From: Branchiostoma lanceolatum
Lineage: Eukaryota; Chordata; Leptocardii; Amphioxiformes; Branchiostomatidae
NCBI RefSeq assembly: GCF_035083965.1
Contig: NC_089729.1
Span: forward strand, 17,038,964-17,102,963
Direction: 5' to 3'
Length of the DNA stretch: 64,000 nucleotides
Shown: one piece after another, positions 37,301 through 43,300 of the stretch
Numbering within the stretch: the stretch's first letter is position 1
Layout: the number at the start of each line of letters is the position of its first letter
Position numbers and translations under genes: made by a program
Notes under the pieces: model-generated
What the model was told of the DNA's origin: nothing
What the model saw: the letters and a program-made list of their open reading frames with translations, nothing else
Databases searched by the model: none

Positions 37301-40300
37301 AACAACACTGGACTCCAGGCTAACATATAAGCAGTTGCTATTGTAAGAAAGCACGCACCTTCAATGTTGCCAGCATCGGGATCAAAAGTCTCTGTTACCC
37401 CGTCAATCTCTAAGGTCTTGTTGAAGCCCACAGCTCGTGACGTCCCGCCCCTGATGGCGACTACCAATGGCGACTTCTCTATCTCCGCAAACATGCTGTC
37501 CTCCCCAACCATCCCCGGCACACCGCGCATGGCTACAGTCAGCGTTATCCTGTACAGCCCGTACTGAAATGCTCTTGCAGGGAAAAGTCTCTGTGGTGTC
37601 GGTGAATTCCAACTCGAGACGAATTCCAGTTCAGGCTCGATCAATCCGGTTTTAGCGTCAGCGACGTTGACGACTCTGTTTACAGTCCAGGTGAAGTTTG
37701 CCAATCTCGTCACCTCGCATCGTACGACGACATTTGCCTCGGCCTTCAGGCTAGACGATCTCATTCGGACGACGGGGGAGGTGGGGTAACGTCCGAACTT
37801 CATCTGTACGTGTGGGAAACTGCAGGTTAGGGGGCGCGTCGTGATGTACAACTTGATTTCGGCTATAACGCGTGATACTGTGTTGACCCCCTCAGCCGTG
37901 ACTACATAGCCAGCTTCCGTGTCGTACGAGTGAGACATGTTAATAGAGTAGTTGTGCGACTCCACGAATATCACATCGGTCTCGTTGTAAAGCTCTTTCC
38001 CTTGACATGCCGAGACTCCGTACAGATATTTGCTTGACCCGTCACCAAAGTCCCACAGTATGCAATGTTCTTGACCGAACTCTTCGATATCAAGAGTGAA
38101 GTTTAGAACGATGCCCGTACTCCTCTCCCCAACTGCGGTGAAAGAGCGAAATCTTATACTTTTCTGTAGCTCAATGGAAGTCGCTACCATGTCGTCACTG
38201 ATGGGGTTGCTAACGTTCGCTGTGACGTGGTACGTTCCGATGTGGTCAAACTGATGGGGCGTCTTCAATGACGCCGTGACGTTGTCTTGACCGTCGCCGA
38301 ATGACCACCTTGTGACGACGTCACCGTCGTCGGTGTCCAGTTGCACCGTGAAGATGACAGGCTCTTCCACCGGAAGTAGTTTCCTCGCAGGTCCGTACCC
38401 AGGTCTTTCAAACTCTCCATCCACAACCCAATAGGAAGGGAGGAGGGTGTCGATAGAGATTGGTTCATAAACGTAGACATCTGTTTCGAAGACTTGAAAG
38501 CTAAATGCGTTTGAGCAATTTGCACGGGCAACCAAATGGCCGAAAACACTCCCATTGAAAACATGGGAATGTTCGTAAAAGTTTGTGGCAGTGAAGTTGA
38601 CTGGATCAGGATCGCTCACGGTTCCATCTCCAAATGAGATCTGACAGACCGCCGTGGCCGCCCCTGGGATCGAGTCATCACTAGGCAGAATAATCTCGTA
38701 CACAACCTCCCCAGGCGGGTTTGAAACTGGACTCGAGCTGCGCAGACTCAAACCTTGCACAGCGTTATCCACAAGTAGGTGTGCCATGGTCTCTTGTTGG
38801 CCGAGATTGTTGAATGCTTCTAAGTACACTTCGTACTCTCCGATACGAGGAAGCGCGAAGATGACGTAGCCTAGTGACGTAGCACTCCCATCATCCTCTG
38901 CGGCTTGCACCCACATGGGCGATCCTCGTATGTCCCATACAAGATGGACGTCGGTTCCTGACGATACTTTTGCCTGTAGGGTTATATTTTGTCCAGGGGT
39001 AGCGTAGGTAGTTTCATCAGATATTGTCAGATTGGTTATCCGCTCCAAGACGTTGACGGTTCCTACTTGTCTCGAAACAGGCGTCACAAGATTAAAAGCA
39101 GAAACAGCGAAGGCGTATGTTCCTGGGCAATCATAATGGTATGGTCCGAGTTCAACGGTCAGATTTCCGAGTGCTGGGTCGAAGTCTCTGTATGCCACGG
39201 ACGAGTCATTCCCCATAGCAAGCCAAAAAGTTGAGTTTGTACCACTAAGGACGAGACACGAGACGTTGAATGAGTCTCCAAACTCAACATCTAACATCTC
39301 GGTCATCAGTTGGAATTCCACTCGATCTTGCAAGAGGGCGCTTGTCTGTGCTGTCATACCCCCGAGGTGATTGCTGCAATTCAGTTCCACCCGATAGTCC
39401 CCGGCCTCGGGAAAAATGTGGGTGTTGGTGAAATTCGATATTTGCGTTGCGACAAATTCCTCAACAAACCCGTCCTCATACGAAAGCCAACATGTAGCGT
39501 CCGGACCCCCCACGAGGGTTGGTTTGATTTCTGGAGGTTGATTGGGCTCCGCTGGTATTGCTACTACACCAATATGGCGGATTGGCGTTTCCAGCAATTC
39601 CACGGTGACGTAGAATGTCTTCCATACGCCGCTTACGTCGTTCGTTGCTGTTATGTTAATCAGGAAGGTTTTCGCTTCCCTGAAAACGTGTTGAACAACC
39701 CCGTTGACCGACTCCTCCACGGGTGTGTCGTCACCGAACCGGATATAGAACGTGACGTCACTTCCTGTCTTTACCGAGAAGTTGAATCGCACAAGGTCGG
39801 ATACTAGGACGTAGGGATGAGTACCTTCCATTTCGTAGTCTATCTCTGAAATTGGCTCCGGATTGAACGTTTTAGGAATAACAAGCCCAGACGATCGATA
39901 AACACTGTAGTCTTCTTTACCGCCACATATTTTAGAAGAGTCACCAGAACAAGGTATCGAACAGCTATCTGATGTCATATTCAACATGGCGTCCGAGGTA
40001 CAAGAACAAGTCGAGCCATTGGTCAACAGGGATATGACGTAACCGCCCCTCCCGCATGCATGTCGGCAGACTGTGACGGTCATGATGGTCGCGTTCATTG
40101 GCTGTTGGATGATCTCCCTCTCATCAGTTGAGTTCCTTTTGTGGCATCCCAGGTATAGAAAGTCTGTTGGAGACAAGAATTTGATTACAAGAGAACACAT
40201 GATCCTTAACTTTTACAACATTAACATTCTTTTAACTTAAAAAACAAAATCATTAATACAAACGTGGCTATATCAAATGTTTCACTATTGATGGTATCTA

Positions 40301-43300
40301 ACTAGTTATGACAAGATATGTACATATTCTAACACCATGAATACTTTTGCAGATACATTTGGATGAATGTACAGCTTACCGTGTATGGTTAGATTTTCAG
40401 CATCTACAACATTGCTCCAAAAGGACAGTTCATCGACGATGACGTGTCCATATCCATCCGCAATGTGATTCGGCTTCCCAACGGTGAAGGTCTTGAACAT
40501 GTCGTACTGCTGAGGTGTTGATGCTGTCCTGTCAGGACCCAACTCATCTGATGCCACAAACTCCCCATCCACATACAGAGTAAGTCCTAAATCTACTCTC
40601 CAGGTGAATAAGATATGTACCCATAATCCATCCCTTAGGTCAAAGGTGACTTTCCATTCTTTCCACCAATCGCCAACGCCTATCCCAAATCCATTTTCTG
40701 GCTTGAAGTCTAGATAGAACCCTTGTGACATCGGAGTCTGCCCGCCTGTAGAGAGAAGAAAGCTCCGCTCCTTGGTTTTGTTTCCCGGCTTGATCCATAC
40801 AGCTACCGAAAACCCGTGGCTACAGTTCGTCAGTGACGATAAACAGGTTCCAGGGAATTCTCCAAGGTCGAGGTACTGTTCACGTCCATTCAGGTAGATG
40901 GCGCTGCCGATAATGCCGTCAACTAGTAAAGGGGAACCGTGCGCGTGTGCAGGAAATGTCGAACCGCTGTCGTCGGCGATTGTCGTCTCATCCATCGACC
41001 AGTGATAGTCACCAGCCGTCCCTAGATCAAAGACAGGGAGTCAAACTGATAAGTAGCCTCGTTTTCGCGTGCTCTCGCGAGATCTCGCATGGGCGAGAAT
41101 CTATGTGACTTGTATCCGGAAAGGGGACTTTTGTGTTTCGCTGTTCACAGGAGAACTCATATGTTGCGTGACACTTTAATCAACTCTACTTTAGGAATGG
41201 TACTACTTTGTTTTGCTAGATTTGTGAATATTAGTCATCCATGAAATTTAATTAGATTTATACCATTGGATTACAATATGAAAATATGAGTTATGACATC
41301 TGAAACGCATGATATTTTATACTAAGTATTGTAATCCAGTGGCATAGAATAAAGGACATAAGACACCAAAATACAACATTTTCTTATTATCTGAAATAGG
41401 AATAGCATCATTGAAGGAATATAAACGTTTAAAACAAATACACACCCTTATGATGTTATCTAACATTGAACCATCAGAAACCATACTTCCATGGATCCAG
41501 CTCTTTATTCTTATCTGATCTTCTCACCAGGTGATTACATTAATTAGTGACTAATGCCTGCTCATGCCGTCACAATGAACACGGCAGCCTGTTCGGAACC
41601 TTACACAACGGCTTGCGAAAAACATTATATAATGAGCAAACAGTGCATGATTATCGTAATAACATTTAATCAAAGGACATAACAATATCTATTTCGTTTC
41701 CTTGTAAAAATAACGTTCTTTTCGAGCCGTTGTGCAAAGTTCCAAATCGGTTGTCATGTTCATTGTGACGTCATGAGCAGGCAAGTCACTTTTTATGTTA
41801 TTAAACAATAGTATTATGTTTTATGTAATTTCCGGAAATTCTTAATATTAATGTCATTGATGCCTTATGCCCTTTAAATCTAAATATTTATACTTTGCTT
41901 TGACTTCCAAGTCGTATGCCAGATAGCAACTGCTGTCGTAATATTTCATATGCCCATATCAGTCAAAAGAGAGATATACTGGTCTGTGTAGAATTGGCCC
42001 AAATAATACCACACACGTATCCGCGTGATCGCAATTTCCCCAGAGAGGTTTTGACATTTAGTTCCATCCTTCGGTCCCATGGGTTTTATTGAAGAGACGT
42101 GGCAATACGTGATTGTGCCTAGACGGAGTTAGCAAGAGAAAAGAATGGAGCCAGCGATCACCACGGAGGATGGTAGTCTGTATAACGCAAACTCCAGCTG
42201 TCCGGGGGTTTCTCTCCCCTCCCACGCGGAGTTTGTGCTCAACTAGCTCTAAGCCAGGAGAACTGTTATCAAAAATAGTAACACCAATCAGAGGGCAGGA
42301 TTTTAGCTAGGCTCCCATTGCCATAGAAACCACCTAGTTATCCTGTCTGTTAGCTGTCACACCAGGCACCACAGGCAGCCGGGGAGGAAGGGATGGGAAA
42401 TGAGATCCAGATGTTGGGAGGGTGAGAAATGAGATGTATCAGAGCCGGTTAAAAGGGATTTTAAACCTCCTTAGTTTATCTGTTCCTTTAGAGGCAGACA
42501 ATGTCAGTTTCTCCCACATCAAAAACCAAGTTTGAAAATCCAACAAGAAAAGACTAGACTTAGCAACTAGAGTCTGGCCTGGGCAGGCAGCTCTGTGGGC
42601 TGATGACGGCTGCATAAATTATCCATATTTAGAAAGGAGGATTCCCTTGAGTTAGGGGCCCAAGCCATCAAGCTCTTGGGTTGCGAGGCGGTTACAGGGC
42701 GGCGAGCGGTCACAGGAGGCTTGATTGAATTCAGGCTAGGAGGATGGTACTCAGGCTAGATTGCGTCGCTGACAGTGCGGTGAAAATTGCAACCGCACAG
42801 CATGTATACTGTATACCACACGTCGACGCTAGCTCGTTTAATCCGCTGTTGTTTTGCTTTCAGGATCAAGTGAGTCCAAGTTGAACCACAGGAATGCTAT
42901 TCGGTGCTATATCGGCACATACGACTGAACCTACGACAAGTGACCTAAGAAAAACCGTAGATACAGTGCAAAACATCGAACTTACAAAATCAATCTATTC
43001 ATGAACAGGATAAAAACTATTGTAAAATATACAAGAACGAATTATAGAAACTAAACAAATATGACAAATCCAACCGGTTGTTACCATCATATCAAGAAAA
43101 TTTCGTCTCGGCAAATTTCATGCTTCAGGAAACATACCGAGACTTGTAAAATGATTTGGAAGCTACGGAGAAACTAAGAATATCAGGTAATCAGGTAGCT
43201 AATTATAGAACCATCTACAAATGCAAGATTGCCGTACCTTGTCCGGCTCCCACGGCCATGTGAGCAACAGCCAGCAGCAGCAAACCCAGCCCCGTACGGA

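Noticed and set aside
39310-39807. A 165-codon plus-strand frame
   Set aside because: Antisense shadow of the WSC/PKD-repeat exon.
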